From the NCBI RefSeq assembly GCF_020283565.1, contig NC_060059.1:37192338-37256337 (forward strand): DNA of 64,000 nt, read 5' to 3'. Each line of letters opens with the position of its first letter. The stretch's first letter is position 1. The notes beneath the pieces are model-generated. The model ran no database searches, was not told where the DNA came from, and worked only from the letters and a program-made list of their open reading frames with translations. A program made the translations under genes and the position numbers. Source of the DNA: Trifolium pratense. Lineage: Eukaryota > Streptophyta > Magnoliopsida > Fabales > Fabaceae. Below are positions 44,001 through 56,059 of the stretch, piece by piece.

Positions 44001-47000
44001 TCCATCTCAAAAAACCTTGTCTAGTAGTGACCTTCCTTTTCCAATGAACAACAATTTTTTTTCGATTTAATTTATTAAGTATCCGGTTCAACGGCAGTTC
44101 AACCGGGTGAACCATGACCCTGAGCTCTTATCGGTTTTTAAAACATTGATAATTATCGATGATCGCAACTTGTAACTTAATGTCCCCGAGTCAAATACCT
44201 GTAAAACTCTTAATGTGCTTGCATATGTTGAAGGTCTTCCAATCCCAAGCTCTTCAAGCTTCTTAACCTGTGACATGCAAATATCATAAGGGAAATGCTA
44301 AAAAGATACAACAAAACAAAAAAGGTGTAAAAGAAATTAAATCTCTCTATCTCCTCCTTGCCAAACAAAGCATGTATATTTCAAAGAGCTCCAATTCATG
44401 TTGAACTCAATATGTGCCAATAGATCTATTTATTTCAGATAACGTAGAAGATAATTTAAAATTATAAATCATATCATATGTACATGATAAAGAATTCAAT
44501 ATATGCATATTTGTGCACAAGTTCATTGTAACAAAACACCCAATATAGCCTCTCTGTGCACAAGCCGACGGCATGAGGGACTGTCGCTAGTTAATAGCCA
44601 ACCACAAGATTAATATGTTTAAAACATTATCTCATTATGCACAATTTTCTATCTTCAGATGAATTAACAGATGCAAGTTACTGAAGTTTCAATGAGTAAT
44701 CATAAAAGTACACTGTTAGAAGGAAAAGAAAAACCAATAAACAAAAAGCAAGCATTAATAGAATATAAATTTCACCATTGAACTGAATTAGGTATCACTC
44801 CAAACGGAAATGGGTGTTGTTATTAAGACCAACTATTACGACTAAACTACAAACAAACAAATTGAAATCTCGTAGACTTGCACATCATTCAGAACTGGCT
44901 CAAGACATTACGATATATGGGAACATAAAAACCAACATTTTGAAACTTAACAATAGCATTGCTCAAAGGATGTATATAGCATAATTCCAGGCATGTTAAA
45001 ATGCAATCTCTATGTAATCTCTATGTAGAGGAGTGCTAGCAACACACTCTTTAACAAACACACTCCAATACACTCTCTTTTATTGGTTAAAATTTATATG
45101 GGTCCCATAAAATTTATATGGGTCCACAGTTTTTTATGGGACCTATGTGAATTTCAACCAATAAAAGAGAGTGTGTTGGAGTGTGTTTGTTAAAGAGTGT
45201 GTTGATAGCATTATTCTCTCTATGTATTCAAAATATATAACTCATTGTATTCCAATATCAATCATAAATTACATACAACAAAAGAGTAGTAACAGCTGAA
45301 ATCAGCACAGTAATGGTCTATAATACTCCTTTAAGCATAACGAAAGACACAAAATGACTTACCAATGATGATTCGGAGTAACGTGGTGGCGGTTGTGTAT
45401 GGTGCTGACTCACCTCAGTTTCAACAAGATGTAACGGATCCTCTGTCTATATAATAAAAGTCAATGAAGAGAAGGGTGTTGCATAATTTATGGCATCAAT
45501 AAATATTGGAGCATAAATGAGTAATTATGTCCAAAAAAACAAGGCAATCAGGAATTAGTTTTAATCGGCCAATGGTGCAAGTCCAATTTCCGATTGATAT
45601 GTACAACTATCCGCACCATAAATGGGAATTCATAGATTAGAAACACAAAATAGATACATAAAAACCTAGCATAAGGCAAGGTATGAACAATTAGCAAAAT
45701 GAATAGCAAATCTTAAGAGACATAAACACATTATTGAGCCTCCATTGAAGTTGATCCTTGACATGCAACTAAGTCCCCCTATAACCTATTGACTAAGTGA
45801 TCAAAGTTCAATAGTTGTTGTTGCTGCCCCATTCTTGCTCATAGAATTGGGAGTTTGGGTCTAACTCATCCCTACAAAACCGGCTTGTAAGGTGAGTATT
45901 GCATCTACTTATAAACTCTTGTTCAGGCCATCTCATATCCGATGTGGGACCCTTAACAAACACCCTCACACCCAGCACTATTGGGCTTGGTGGGTGGCCT
46001 GATAATGGACTTGGAGGAGTCTTTGATACCATCCTAGAATTGGGAGTTGGGCCTAACTCATCCCTACAAAACCGGCTTGTAAGGTGAGGATTGCCTCTAC
46101 TTATAAACCCATGCTCAGGCATCTCATATCCGATGTGAGACTCTTAACACTTTCAAATAAAGCTTAGTTTCTACAGTGCACAAGGTAAAATGGACTTCTA
46201 CATAGACAAACTTTAAATCCAAAGGGCTATTGTATGAGGAAAATTTGAAGAAAAATTTTACCATCCAGCCTCCACCTAACGACAAAAGCTTTTAGAAGAA
46301 TTGGCTTCCCCAAATAGAAAAATAATAAAATAGAATGTGGAAGACGAGAAACTGCTACAATTTACATTTACATTTACAAGGGGCCTTGCTGTCTTGTCTG
46401 TATATATGCCAAGACCGTCCTTTTAAAACCTACTGGCCCTTGGCAAAGCAGCATAAGAAGCCAAGAAAAGCAGTGTATACAAATGAACTAACAAGGCACA
46501 GACTGGCACGTAAGTGGAGAGGCACGAAATTATTTTCAATAGCATAAACAACAATAAATTTCAAGAAATATTACCTTTAAGGAATTTAGAACCTCAAAAG
46601 CTAGATCGTGATTGGATCCATCACTGTCTCTATCTTGTCCAGCTTCAGTGACAATATCCTAGGAGTGCAAAAGAACCATGCATAAGTCAGGAACATCGGT
46701 TTTACTGCCCTACTCTTTCACAGGTACATGTGGGGATTCTCTACTTTAGCTTAAATTGATGGAGATACAAAACCATTCAAAGACCTAGAGGTTAAACATT
46801 TTGAAGCACTGGTACTTAACAGGAACGTAAAAAAAATTATCAAGTAATACACACAACACAATATAGAACCACATGAACTGAAAATAATACTATAGTCCAA
46901 CGGTAACAATAAAAATTATGAGAACAAATTAACAGCAATAATTAATTTGATGGAAATTAACAATTATCATAATTAACAAATAAATAAACCCATTACTTGT

Positions 47001-50000
47001 GAAGCACAATTTACTGGTAAATGAATGATTACAAACCATCACAAGACTAAATAACATCACCTAACAATATAACGTAGATGCAGGAACTAACCATACCGTG
47101 AAAACTGCCTGATATCCAGGAAACTCAACCCTTGAGCTAGTAGACCGTAACATGATAGACTGGTCAGCATTTCCAATATCGACTTGTATCTGGAATTAGA
47201 CAGACATTAGGAAACATATCGGGTCAAGAATAATAATATCAGATTGAAGCACGTGAACTTAACTTTAAATGAACACAAAGTATATTTCAAGATCATATAT
47301 TATGTTAATGATCTTTATTTAGGACAGACACAATCTAACAATAGTAGACCTGTAAGTTGATCACTATAAAGATGAGATAGAAAAAATGAGTTTGCTGAGA
47401 TACAATCTTTACTTTTTATAAACCAAGGTTCCATACAAAGAGGAAATTGATCACTATAACGATGAGTGGGAGAAATATAAAGATCAGACCTTAAATCGAA
47501 GAACCCAAGAATAAGATACATAAAAAGCTAAAGTATAAAGAAAGCTAAGGTATTACTGATATAAAAACACAATGCATATGTTGAATATTATATTGAGTAT
47601 CATTACAGAAGGTAAATTTATGACTGCTGGGAGTCTGTCTCTCTCTCTCTTTTAGCATTATTTTGCAGCTACTTCTTTTGGAATAAACTGTTTGGTTTTT
47701 TGGATCAGTTTCTCTTATAACTAATTTCAGAGGTTTTGGCGTGCACAAAGAAACCAAAATTTGAGGCATGTTCTTTAGTTGCATTTCTTTAGTGTTTATG
47801 GCTGGAAAGGAATGCTAGAATTTTGAAAGACACTTGCTCAGCTATAGACTTTATCTGAGAGAGGTTTCTTTTAGTAGCCACCAATACGTGCTATGTTCAT
47901 GGTGTATTGGCGCCACTGGTGATTTCATACATTTATAGAAAGCTATGTTGTCAATAGCATAGCAATGGTAGGGTTCGGCACGACGCCATCTCCCTGCAAG
48001 CCTCCTTCAGCAATGGTGGTTGTAGTTGTAGCAACCACAAATTGCAGAAAGTGAGTTTTCAATGAACCTAAAAAATGGTTTTTTGCTTATAATAGTGGCC
48101 GGAGGGAGTAGCATTTTGGGGTTCAGCGTTGTGTGCTGCTATCTCGGATTAACAACATAAATAGAAAGGTTTTGTTACATGTTCCAATTTCCTAGATTCC
48201 AGTTTGGCTGCCTTTTCTTGCGAGGATGTTTATCCTCTTTCTTTATACTTTTTTCTTCCTTAATAAAAATATTTGTTTTGGCGGTTCTTTAATAAAAATA
48301 TTTTTTTGGTGTTTCCTTAATAAAAATATTTTAAGATTTAAAAAGCAGAAGAAAAAAAGTCCCATCACTTCGAAAGTGTGACTTCTAAATAAATCGACAG
48401 CCAATCATCCAAGCAAAAGTTATAAAATACAGCTGGTTAAAAAACGACTTCAAACATTTTATACTTTATTCCGATGGATATTTTGTATTCTAACCTTCTC
48501 AAGAATAGCTGGTTCCATCTGACATGAAACTGTTCTTGACCAAATAAGTGTGTAAAGCTTCAAGGATTCTTCATCTAACACCCCAGCCAGCATTGCTTAC
48601 AAGTCATCAAGAATTAATGTTGTTAGCTGTAGCCCTTGATTAATCATTAAATTAAAATATTAATGAAAGAAGCACATATATTACATGGTAAATGACGTAT
48701 GTCAGTTGGTCTAATGGCTTCATGGGCTTCTTGTGCATTTTTCACCTTTTTAAAATACTTTGGTGGACTTTGTGCAACAAAAGTTTGTCCGTACCTGCAC
48801 CCAGTAAATTAAAACCGCATAAAAAATATTAAAACTTGCTTAAACACAAAATAAGCATTCATATTTAAAAAAAAAAAAAACTTAAATGTAGATAGAAAAA
48901 ACTACACTTTTCATCCCGGAGCCACTTTTTTTTTTTGGCTTTCACCACCAGTTGAATCTGGTTCGGGGGTCAATTTTGGCATCAAGTGGTTCCAGCCCCC
49001 TCCTGATCGCAGTTGCGGGGGATCGAACCGCGGTCCTCCCTACCAAGTTCAGCGCCAATCACCACTGAACCAACTAACTATTGGTTCATCCCCGAGCCAC
49101 TTTCTTACAACTATACATTTAAATAATTTTCTTGAGTTTCATTTTTTATTTATTAGACATGTTCGAGTAATTTTTAGGTATTTTCTTTTCTATTTCAATT
49201 TAAGTATATTTTCACGGTTGTTAGTTAGACTTTAGGGAAATAATACTTCGCAAATAGTTGACACATTAAAAGCCCATTACATGAAACCTAAACCTAATAC
49301 TTCACTGCGTTTGACAAAACATGGCCTGCATGGTTGTTGGCAAAATGTAATTTTTACTCAAAAAAATGTATGAAAAATCCGTATAAGAAAATTAGCTTCT
49401 AGTAAGGTGCATGCTAATAAACTCATTTTATATTCAGTAGTATTGAAGCTCCCGTTGCAAGCATAAGCAGAAATAAGTATGGAGATGCACACATCACCTT
49501 TCAATTATCAGGGAGCGAATATTGGCAACAGCTTCATCAGAAATCTAAGAAAGAAAAGTCCAAGTGTTAAAAATAGAAACGATTATCCACAAACAAAATT
49601 ATTGGATTGACAGAAAGACACTCTAAATAAATATAAATGACAACCACATGTGTGAACCCACTAGTAAAAATCAAAATTGCAGTCTCATGTGGAAGATAAC
49701 AGGAGATTAGTTTACCCATCTAATTAGCCACGATTCATGACATAATTGTTATAGAAAAGCAATGTTAAATACGGTAAGTAGTTATACAACACAAGGAGGA
49801 GGATATATTTTGAGATGACATCGGCTTCAGTGGACAATTAATGATATGTAATATTTATATACAATGCACAATGAGTAGTTCAAAACTTTTCACCATATTC
49901 ATGCAACCAAAGCGATACCTACATGGAATCCATCAGTTCTCATGTATGTTATCAAACCCACTGCTACACCATTAGACAGTTCAACTCCCTCGTAGAGTTT

Positions 50001-52911
50001 CTGAGCAATCTGCATTCATAATTCAATAGAGATTAATGAAAAAAAATTAATTCTAAAAAATCTAAAATGTAAACATAATCAAATCATAATTCCAGAGGAA
50101 AACCAGATATTGTTCATTACAGGCATGGTTAATTGTTATGTCCACGTCAAGTAGGAAAATAGGACAGGAATAAATTAAAATTAGTACCTTCATTGTCTGA
50201 CTTGCTGAGAGGTTCAATTTATTTCCAGCATCTTGCTGAAGTGTTGATGTTATATAAGGTGTTGGAGGATTTCTTCGAACTTTGTTTTTTTTCATGCTAA
50301 TAACCTGAAACTCTGCAGAGTTTACCTTGCCCTCAATATCCCTTGCCTCCCCATCAGAAGTAATTGAAAATTGAGTCAACTTGTTAGAATCAAAATGGGT
50401 CAAGCGAGCATCAAATGTTACGTCCTTGTTTGATCTCCGCTCTTTCCCATTAAACTTGGCCTTCATAGTCCAATACTCCTTGGGTTTAAATTGATCAATA
50501 TCCATTTCTCTATCACATATAAGAGAAAGTGCAGCAGATTGAACTCTTCCTGCTGATTGGCAACCTGGTAACTTCCTCCATAGTAATGGTGAAATATTAA
50601 ACCCAATCAAATAATCGAGGGCCCTCCGTGCAAGGTAAGCATGAACCAAATTCACATCAATCTCTCGTGGTGCTTGCAAAGCAGTTTTTATAGATTGCTC
50701 GGTTATTTCATGAAAGACAACTCTAGCCAGAAAAACATTATCGTGCAGAGCTCCTTGTTGGTGTAACATCTCAATTATGTGCCAAGCGATAGCCTCTCCC
50801 TCACGATCAGGATCTGATGCAATAATAAGATTTTCTGCTCTGTGAAACAACATAAGATGAATTAAGCAGGAGACAGGTTGTCGGACACTAGTGCATAAAA
50901 GCATGGAAGTGAGACAATCCATTGCAATCAATCATAATTAATTTGCTTGACTGTAATAACATAACAAATACTGAACAACAACCATGATTAGTGCACCCAC
51001 AGAGAATTATACTAATACTAATATATAATAAACCGGTGCTGATGGAAAACTAGAGTAAGTGGATGTGAGAATGTACCCGCTCAATGCAAAATTGATGCTC
51101 TTCAGCTGAGTCCAGGCAGATGATGGAACTTCCCACACCATACTAAAATCATCGTCGGGCCGCACGGATCCAGACCTTGCAGCTAAGTCTCTTACATGAC
51201 CATAGCTTGGCAATACTTCATACATATCACCAAGGTATCTCTGAATAACCTTTGCCTTCGTAGCAGACTCCACGACCATCACAGACTTTCCTGTTGGTGG
51301 ATACAGTGGTTTTCCCGTAAAATTTCCTAGCGGCTTCTCCAGATCAACCTGGCTAGAGTTTACGTCCTTTTTCTTTGACCTTGTAGAAGCAGAACCATCG
51401 TGTGTTTCTTTTAAAGTGCTATCGGCCGAACTCTCCTGAACAAACCCATGTTAGCATCGATACCAGTGTTTCAAATTGCAAACCAGATTACAAGAGCCCT
51501 TTTCCCCCGGGAATCAGAGGGTTAAGACCCAAAAAATTGTGCCTCGCAAATTTGGCCACAATACTAAGGCTATGTTTGGATTGACAAATGGGATGAAATG
51601 AAATCATTAACAGCATAACTTATTTGAATGCTTTAAAATATGATATAACGGGACGAACCCCATCCAATACCTTGTTTTTTCTCCCCATCTAATTAGCGAA
51701 ATAATAAAATTGAGCATTTTTTGTTCTCTGTTCAATCATTAAAATATCCAAACAACAAAAATACAAGTTTAGTACATGAATTCCACACCACTCTATATAC
51801 GAAGTGGCAACTACCGCCAGAAACTCACACCCAACTGCAAGGTCCCGAGTTCAAACCCCAGGTGAAAAGTGTACAACCTAGCAATATCAACATTTGTCAG
51901 TTGAGCTAAGACTCACGGACATTCCACTCCACTATCTATTAAATATCCAAACATAATAAAAGTTTTACAAAACTTGTAATCACTACACCAGCATTGGAGC
52001 CACCATAATTATTTTTTCAAGTTTCAATGATTGTATAATAACTACTATAACTAAGCAACCATAATCTAAAACCTTATTTTCTAGTGTCTGATACATGCAT
52101 TCAATCACTTCTATTTTCTTAAATTACTACTACGAGTCAATGTTTCATAGTCAATTACTAACCTTTACATTAGTCTTCTTCTTCTTCCCTTTGGAAGGTG
52201 GTTTTTTAGAAACTTCTTCACCAACAGCTTTCGACGAATCAGCTGAATCAGTTGCAGCAGAAATCTTAACATCTTTCTTTTTACTCGGAGGCTTCTTCTT
52301 CGTCGTCTTCTTAACACCATTAATTTTGGAATCCTTTTTATCACTCTTACTCACTTCACTTAAACCATTTTTCTCTACCTCCACATTTTTAACATTTTTA
52401 TCCACAGATTCACTAGAACTAAAATCCTTATTATCCTTACCACCAACCGCAACAGCTTTTACCGTTTTCTTCCGTTTACTCTTCTTCTCCGGTGCAGTAG
52501 ACGAAAACCGCAAACTCCTTCCAACGCCATTTTCCCAAAACGGTAAACTGAAACCGCTAACCGACGTAACATACTTCAAAGTATTGAAGTTAGTTGTTAC
52601 ACCGACAGAGCGAAACGAGAAACGGTTACGGTGTTGAACGGCGTTGGTAGTTAAATTCACGAGTGACGGTAAGTGCGGTGAGATTAACGGATTGTGTAAC
52701 GACCTGAGTTGAAACTGCGAGACAGTTAAATTATTTAATTAAGACGTAATCATGATGATAATAATGAAGTAATTAAATTAAAATTGAAAATTAAGAAGAG
52801 ATTAAGGGGAATTAGAATAGAGTGATTAATAGTTATTATTACCATGAAGTGGCGAAGAGAGCGAGAAGAAGTGGTGTTAGAGAAGAAGAAGGTTCTTTGG
52901 AATTGAATCAT
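36910..52911 (-). CDS. Bacterial-type (type IA) DNA topoisomerase I, probably organellar
   Basis: Relaxes negatively supercoiled DNA by cutting one strand through a tyrosine. 22 exons, 1068 residues, minus strand: 52911-52843, 52714-52163, 51435-51077, 50839-50188, 50009-49923, 49544-49498, 48794-48685, 48595-48495, 47189-47097, 46658-46575, 45446-45363, 44267-44199, 43188-43129, 42730-42659, 41571-41464, 41260-41184, 40628-40545, 39325-39208, 39105-39016, 38344-38279, 37902-37807, 37038-36910. All junctions are GT-AG and the frame closes exactly. The N-terminus is rich in Ser/Arg/Phe and low in acid (transit-peptide-like), then Lys-rich. [16 protein letters not shown] (about 260) and [17 protein letters not shown] (336-340). 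Then [24 protein letters not shown], the catalytic Tyr in [11 protein letters not shown] (about 566) and [10 protein letters not shown] (about 757). One C4 zinc ribbon (VCPSC ... GCDQHPRC, about 873-905), and two C-terminal repeat modules ([27 protein letters not shown]). Plastid or mitochondrial location is inference. Confidence 0.95.
37966..38007 (+). repeat. (GA)n microsatellite in topoisomerase intron 20
   Basis: About 21 uninterrupted GA units. Confidence 0.95.
39614..39883. mobile_element. Stowaway MITE, 270 bp (topoisomerase intron 17)
   Basis: CTCCCTCCGTTCCTTATTAT at the left and AATTAGGGACGGAGGAG at the right, each bordered by TA, the Tc1/mariner target. Confidence 0.88.
40097..40186 (+). 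repeat. Short direct repeat, 69-bp period
   Basis: A 21-base word (ATTGGACAATTC plus CTCCATCTA...) occurs at 40097 and again at 40166 in intron 17 of the topoisomerase gene. Confidence 0.8.
42170..42385 (+). pseudogene. Ty1/copia gag-like remnant (topoisomerase intron 14)
   Basis: Antisense to the host gene. The + frame ends [20 protein letters not shown], then SKLEKPT, resembling the gag region just after the zinc knuckle of plant copia polyproteins (LN.DE.ERLRSFL pattern). Flanking pieces such as the segment at 41855-41990 look coding but are full of stops. No LTRs found. Confidence 0.4.
43240..43370 (+). repeat. Direct repeat in topoisomerase intron 12
   Basis: GACATATGCAATGCCATAAA ... 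TTTCCGTGCAAGAT is repeated about 70 bp later with a 5-bp insertion. Confidence 0.8.
45028..45218. mobile_element. hAT-type MITE, 191 bp, exact 8-bp target duplication (intron 11)
   Basis: Almost wholly a hairpin: CAACACACTCTTTAACAAAC and CTCTCTTTTATTGGTT at the left have exact or near complements at the right. TCTATGTA flanks both ends (45020-45027, 45219-45226). Confidence 0.9.
45842..46149 (-). mobile_element. TRIM retroelement (terminal-repeat retrotransposon in miniature)
   Basis: Two direct repeats of about 115 bp (45842-45958 and 46035-46149) flank only 76 bp. On the minus strand each LTR starts TGTTAAG.GTC.CACATCGG and ends CTCCCAATTCTA. Right after the 5' LTR is ATGGTATCAAAGAC, matching the TGGTATCAGAGC primer-binding site for initiator tRNA-Met but for one base. 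No coding capacity. It lies in topoisomerase intron 10, in the sense orientation. Confidence 0.88.
48930..49095 (-). mobile_element. SINE with internal pol III promoter (topoisomerase intron 7-side)
   Basis: Minus strand: TAGTTGGTTCAGTGGTGATT (A-box region), GCGGTTCGATCCCC (B box) about 45 bases on, then a GC-rich body (GGAGGGGGCTGGAACCACTT) and a short terminal T/A run. It lies in the intron between exons 6 and 7. Confidence 0.65.
51578..51955. mobile_element. Tourist-like MITE end with a SINE inside (topoisomerase intron 2)
   Basis: GGCTATGTTTGGATTGACAA follows TAA at 51575-51577, as in the 28408 element. The right end is degraded (TATCCAAACATAATAAAAG). Between them, about 51815-51920 minus strand, is a tRNA-derived SINE head (TTAGCTCAACTGACA ... 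GGTTTGAACTCGGGACC). Confidence 0.55.
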
Positions 52912-53384
52912 TGTTGTTTTGAGAGATTCTTCATTGAAAGTTGATTTTCATGGTTTTTGAAGGAAGGTTTTTGTATATGTTTGGTTGCACGTTGAGACAA
53001 TGGAAACGCACGTCCCAGCCTTCCAAACGTGATTTTCCTTTTTCATAGGATGTTTGGCAAAGTGGCAGAGAAGTGATTTTACTCTCCAAACTCGAGTCTG
53101 GATGAAGCTAACTAAAATCAATTTTGAAGAAATTGAAAGTGTGTGGCATATATATCTTTCATCTTCCCATGTTACCCCTCACTCCATCAATTCTCTGTGC
53201 GGCTGGTTTTGTTTGTTTCACGTTAGGTTGAAGACAACGTGTCTGGAAAAGTGGAAACAGAGAAGGGAAAAGTGGTGGAAAAAATTCTGAAGAAGTAGAA
53301 GAAGAAAGAAGTAGCGGCTGGGGAAAGAGAGAGATTAGGATTGTAACAATTGGATATTCTTATTTTATGAGATGGGTATTGGCT
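52912..53384. other. 5' flank of the topoisomerase gene
   Basis: Holds the leader and promoter on the minus strand; no clear TATA box near the expected place. The 78-codon + frame at 53054 has no recognisable features. Confidence 0.4.
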
Positions 53385-54932
53385 GAAAATTGCTTTTTTC
53401 GCCCCCCATGTTCCTCTTTAACCCCCCAAAAATCCCAAAATAACCTTGAATTTGGGGGGTTTAGGAAGCTATGGATCTTAGGATCCGAAATATATTATGT
53501 TTGGTTCGTGGGATCCGAAACAAGCCAATTATAGATGGGAACACGTTTGGGGGGGGGGGGGGGAAATTGTGCTTATACGTTGGTTTGGAGTCTACAATCC
53601 AAAACCAATTATGTTTGGATTCTGCGAACCAAAATGGTCACGAAAATCACAGGTTTGGATCCTGCGAACCGAAATGGTCACGAAAATCACAGGTTTGGAT
53701 CATGCGAACCGAAATGGTCACTAAAATTACAGCTTTGGAGTGTACAGTCCAAAATCAAGTTTTCTGCAGAAATTTTTTACAGTTTTACAGGCCAACATTA
53801 TGCATGTTCGGAATTTGCTCTTTTGCACTAAATTAAAAGTTAAAAATAACCATTGTCATTACATACGATAACTTCAAACATAATCAAATAAATCACAACT
53901 TCAAACTCTAAAACGTAAATTACAACTTCAAACTTAAAAACAATTCAAGCAAAATGAGTTCGTCTTCATTTGGCTTCATTATAGCCTCTTTTTTGCACCA
54001 TTCGATCATCTCATCTCGGACCTTATACTTTTCACACTTAAAAAAAAATAATTGGCAGTGTTAACCAAAATATTTGCGGGTTCAACTACATTAGGTTGTG
54101 CAATGTCGGGTTCATCGATGTTCGGTTTCATTTCAAACGGAGGTTCGGCCATCACAAACCCTACCTATCACAATAAATTTCAAAATTTTTAAAAGCTGTC
54201 CAGTTTGGCATGTGGGATCCGAAATGAGTTCGGATTGTATGAGCCAAACGCGACTGCGATCATAAAACCATGAAAATTGAAAAAATGAACGGTTTAAAGT
54301 GCTTATTACCTCTTGTATGACTCCGATTGAGTATTGCGCCCCTCTTTGAGTGAATAAACGTTGCTTTCAAGTCTCTGATACGCCAAAAAAATCGCCCTAG
54401 CTCCAAAGCTCCCAATTGAGTGTCCAAGTGGTTATGAAAGTGCAACTTCTGAAATATAGGCTATATAGACTCTATTCGGATCCTACACACCGAATATGAG
54501 CGTTTCCAGTTGGTAGAATCCGAAATGATGCAAAATTTTAAAAATCAAAGCATTTCGGATTGTACAGTCCAAAATCAAGTTTTCCTGGGCAAATCATCAA
54601 CGATGTACAAGTCAGGCATAGCCAGCCAATGGCTTGTTTAAACTGGTTTCGGATTGTATGGTCCATATCAAACAAGTTTCGGCTTCCATACTCCAAAACT
54701 GTTAAAAATAAGGATGTTCGGATTGTACAGTCCAAACTCAGGTTTTCCAGGGCAAAACATCACGTACAAGGCAGACATAACCAGCCAATTGCTTGTTTAA
54801 ACTGATTTCGGATTGTATGGACCATAACAAACAAATTTCGGATTCTAGAGTCCAAACGCATTTATAGGGTCAAAATGGTCACTTTGGGGGGCCTTGGAGG
54901 AAACAATGGGGGGGAAAAAAGCAATTACCACG
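53385..54932. mobile_element. Foldback DNA transposon, 1548 bp, exact 8-bp target duplication
   Basis: Left end AAAATTGCTTTTTTCGCCCC and right end GGGGGAAAAAAGCAATT are inverted, and the homology runs on through CCATG/TTCCTC and CCCCCCAAA. TATTGGCT flanks both sides (53377-53384 and 54933-54940). The inside is non-coding: about 16 palindromic modules TTYGG-N10-CCRAA, a 15-base G run at 53549-53563, a 40-bp tandem repeat and a direct repeat of about 164 bp (54554 and 54718). An 8-bp duplication suggests hAT or, less likely, MULE (usually 9 bp). The transposase source is unknown. Confidence 0.85.
53614..53753 (+). repeat. 40-bp tandem repeat inside the foldback element
   Basis: Units start at 53614, 53654, 53694 and 53734 (the last partial). 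Each opens with a TTTGG-N10-CCRAA module followed by ATGGTCACGAAAATCACAGG or a close variant. Confidence 0.92.
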
Positions 54933-55054
54933 TATTGGCTTGTATAAGCCCATATTTTATTTTTGAAGCAAAGTCCATATATTATTACTTTTCACAATTT
55001 TTGCAACTAATAATAATAATCCTGTATTTTGCTAAAAAAAAAAAAATAAAGAGA

Positions 55055-55219
55055 ATGTTAACATGTGCATATATGGCACATGTTAAGGTAGTAAAAATAG
55101 AAATTATGTCTTAGAATTTGTCCATTTTAACTTTTCAAGCATTAAATATCTTGTATCATTAAATGTTAAATTTCTATATTAAGATATTTTATCATGTGCC
55201 CTATATGCACATGTTAACA
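55055..55219. mobile_element. Small MITE, GTTAACATGTGCATATA ends
   Basis: GTTAACATGTGCATATATGG at the left and CCTATATGCACATGTTAAC at the right are inverted, with AT-rich DNA between. Flanks 54941-55054 and 55220-56059 show no gene; 55420-55520 has short repeats of GGTTCGACCAGTG. Confidence 0.7.
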
Positions 55220-56059
55220 ATACCCAAAAAATAATAATAATGTATAATAATAGTAATTACCTATTTGTGCCAAAAAAAATTAATTACTATCAATTTTTTT
55301 TTATAATTACTATATAGTTTCAAAATTTTCACATTTGGTGTCATGATTTTATTAGAGACAGATTCATCTAGTTTGATACCTATATAGTTTTATTATATAG
55401 ACCGATTCATTCTACCAGTTTAATCTGGTTTGTCGTGCGGTTCGACCAGTGACTCAGTGGTTCGACCAATGAACCAGTGAACCAGTATCATCTCCGGTTC
55501 GATGTCCGATTCGGTTTTAAAACACTGATTCTAAGCGATTAATTTTTAGTTACATGGAAACTTACCTATTTACCCTTAAACTTCTTCTTCTTCACATCAC
55601 TCAGATTCAAAGTCATATGGATCTGTCTTTCCCCTTTGAAAGCTTGAGGTCATAAAACAAGTATTTAGAAATGAAAAAATGGTGTGTCGGGTATAATTAT
55701 TTCTCTTCTTCTTATGTTACCCTTCACTGATTTTCTACTGGTTTCTTTGTTGTGGTGCGGCTGCTACAGTACTTTATTCTAGGTTGATGAAGAAAAGCAA
55801 GCAGTTGGGCTCAACTTTGACCCGGTAGTGGCCCATTTTGCTCTTAGGTTTTTTATTTTATTTTTACACTGGTGTGCAAAGAAATGGTTTGGTTTTTTTA
55901 TTAAAAAATCATAACTATAATACAATATGCATTTTAATAAAAAAACATATAAATAATTAAATTTAATATTACAAAAATTAAATTAAACATGATTTTAAAT
56001 ACACATGTGTAAGTTTGTGTAAAAAAAAATGCACATGTGTAAGTTCATTTTGTTAAATA

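Noticed and set aside
52095..52637. 180-codon + ORF
   Set aside because: Antisense to topoisomerase exon 2, whose Lys codons give long Phe/Leu/Ser runs.
53549..53563. 15-base G run as a regulatory quadruplex
   Set aside because: A single run inside a transposon; it may be an assembly or slippage artefact and gives no clear four-tract pattern.
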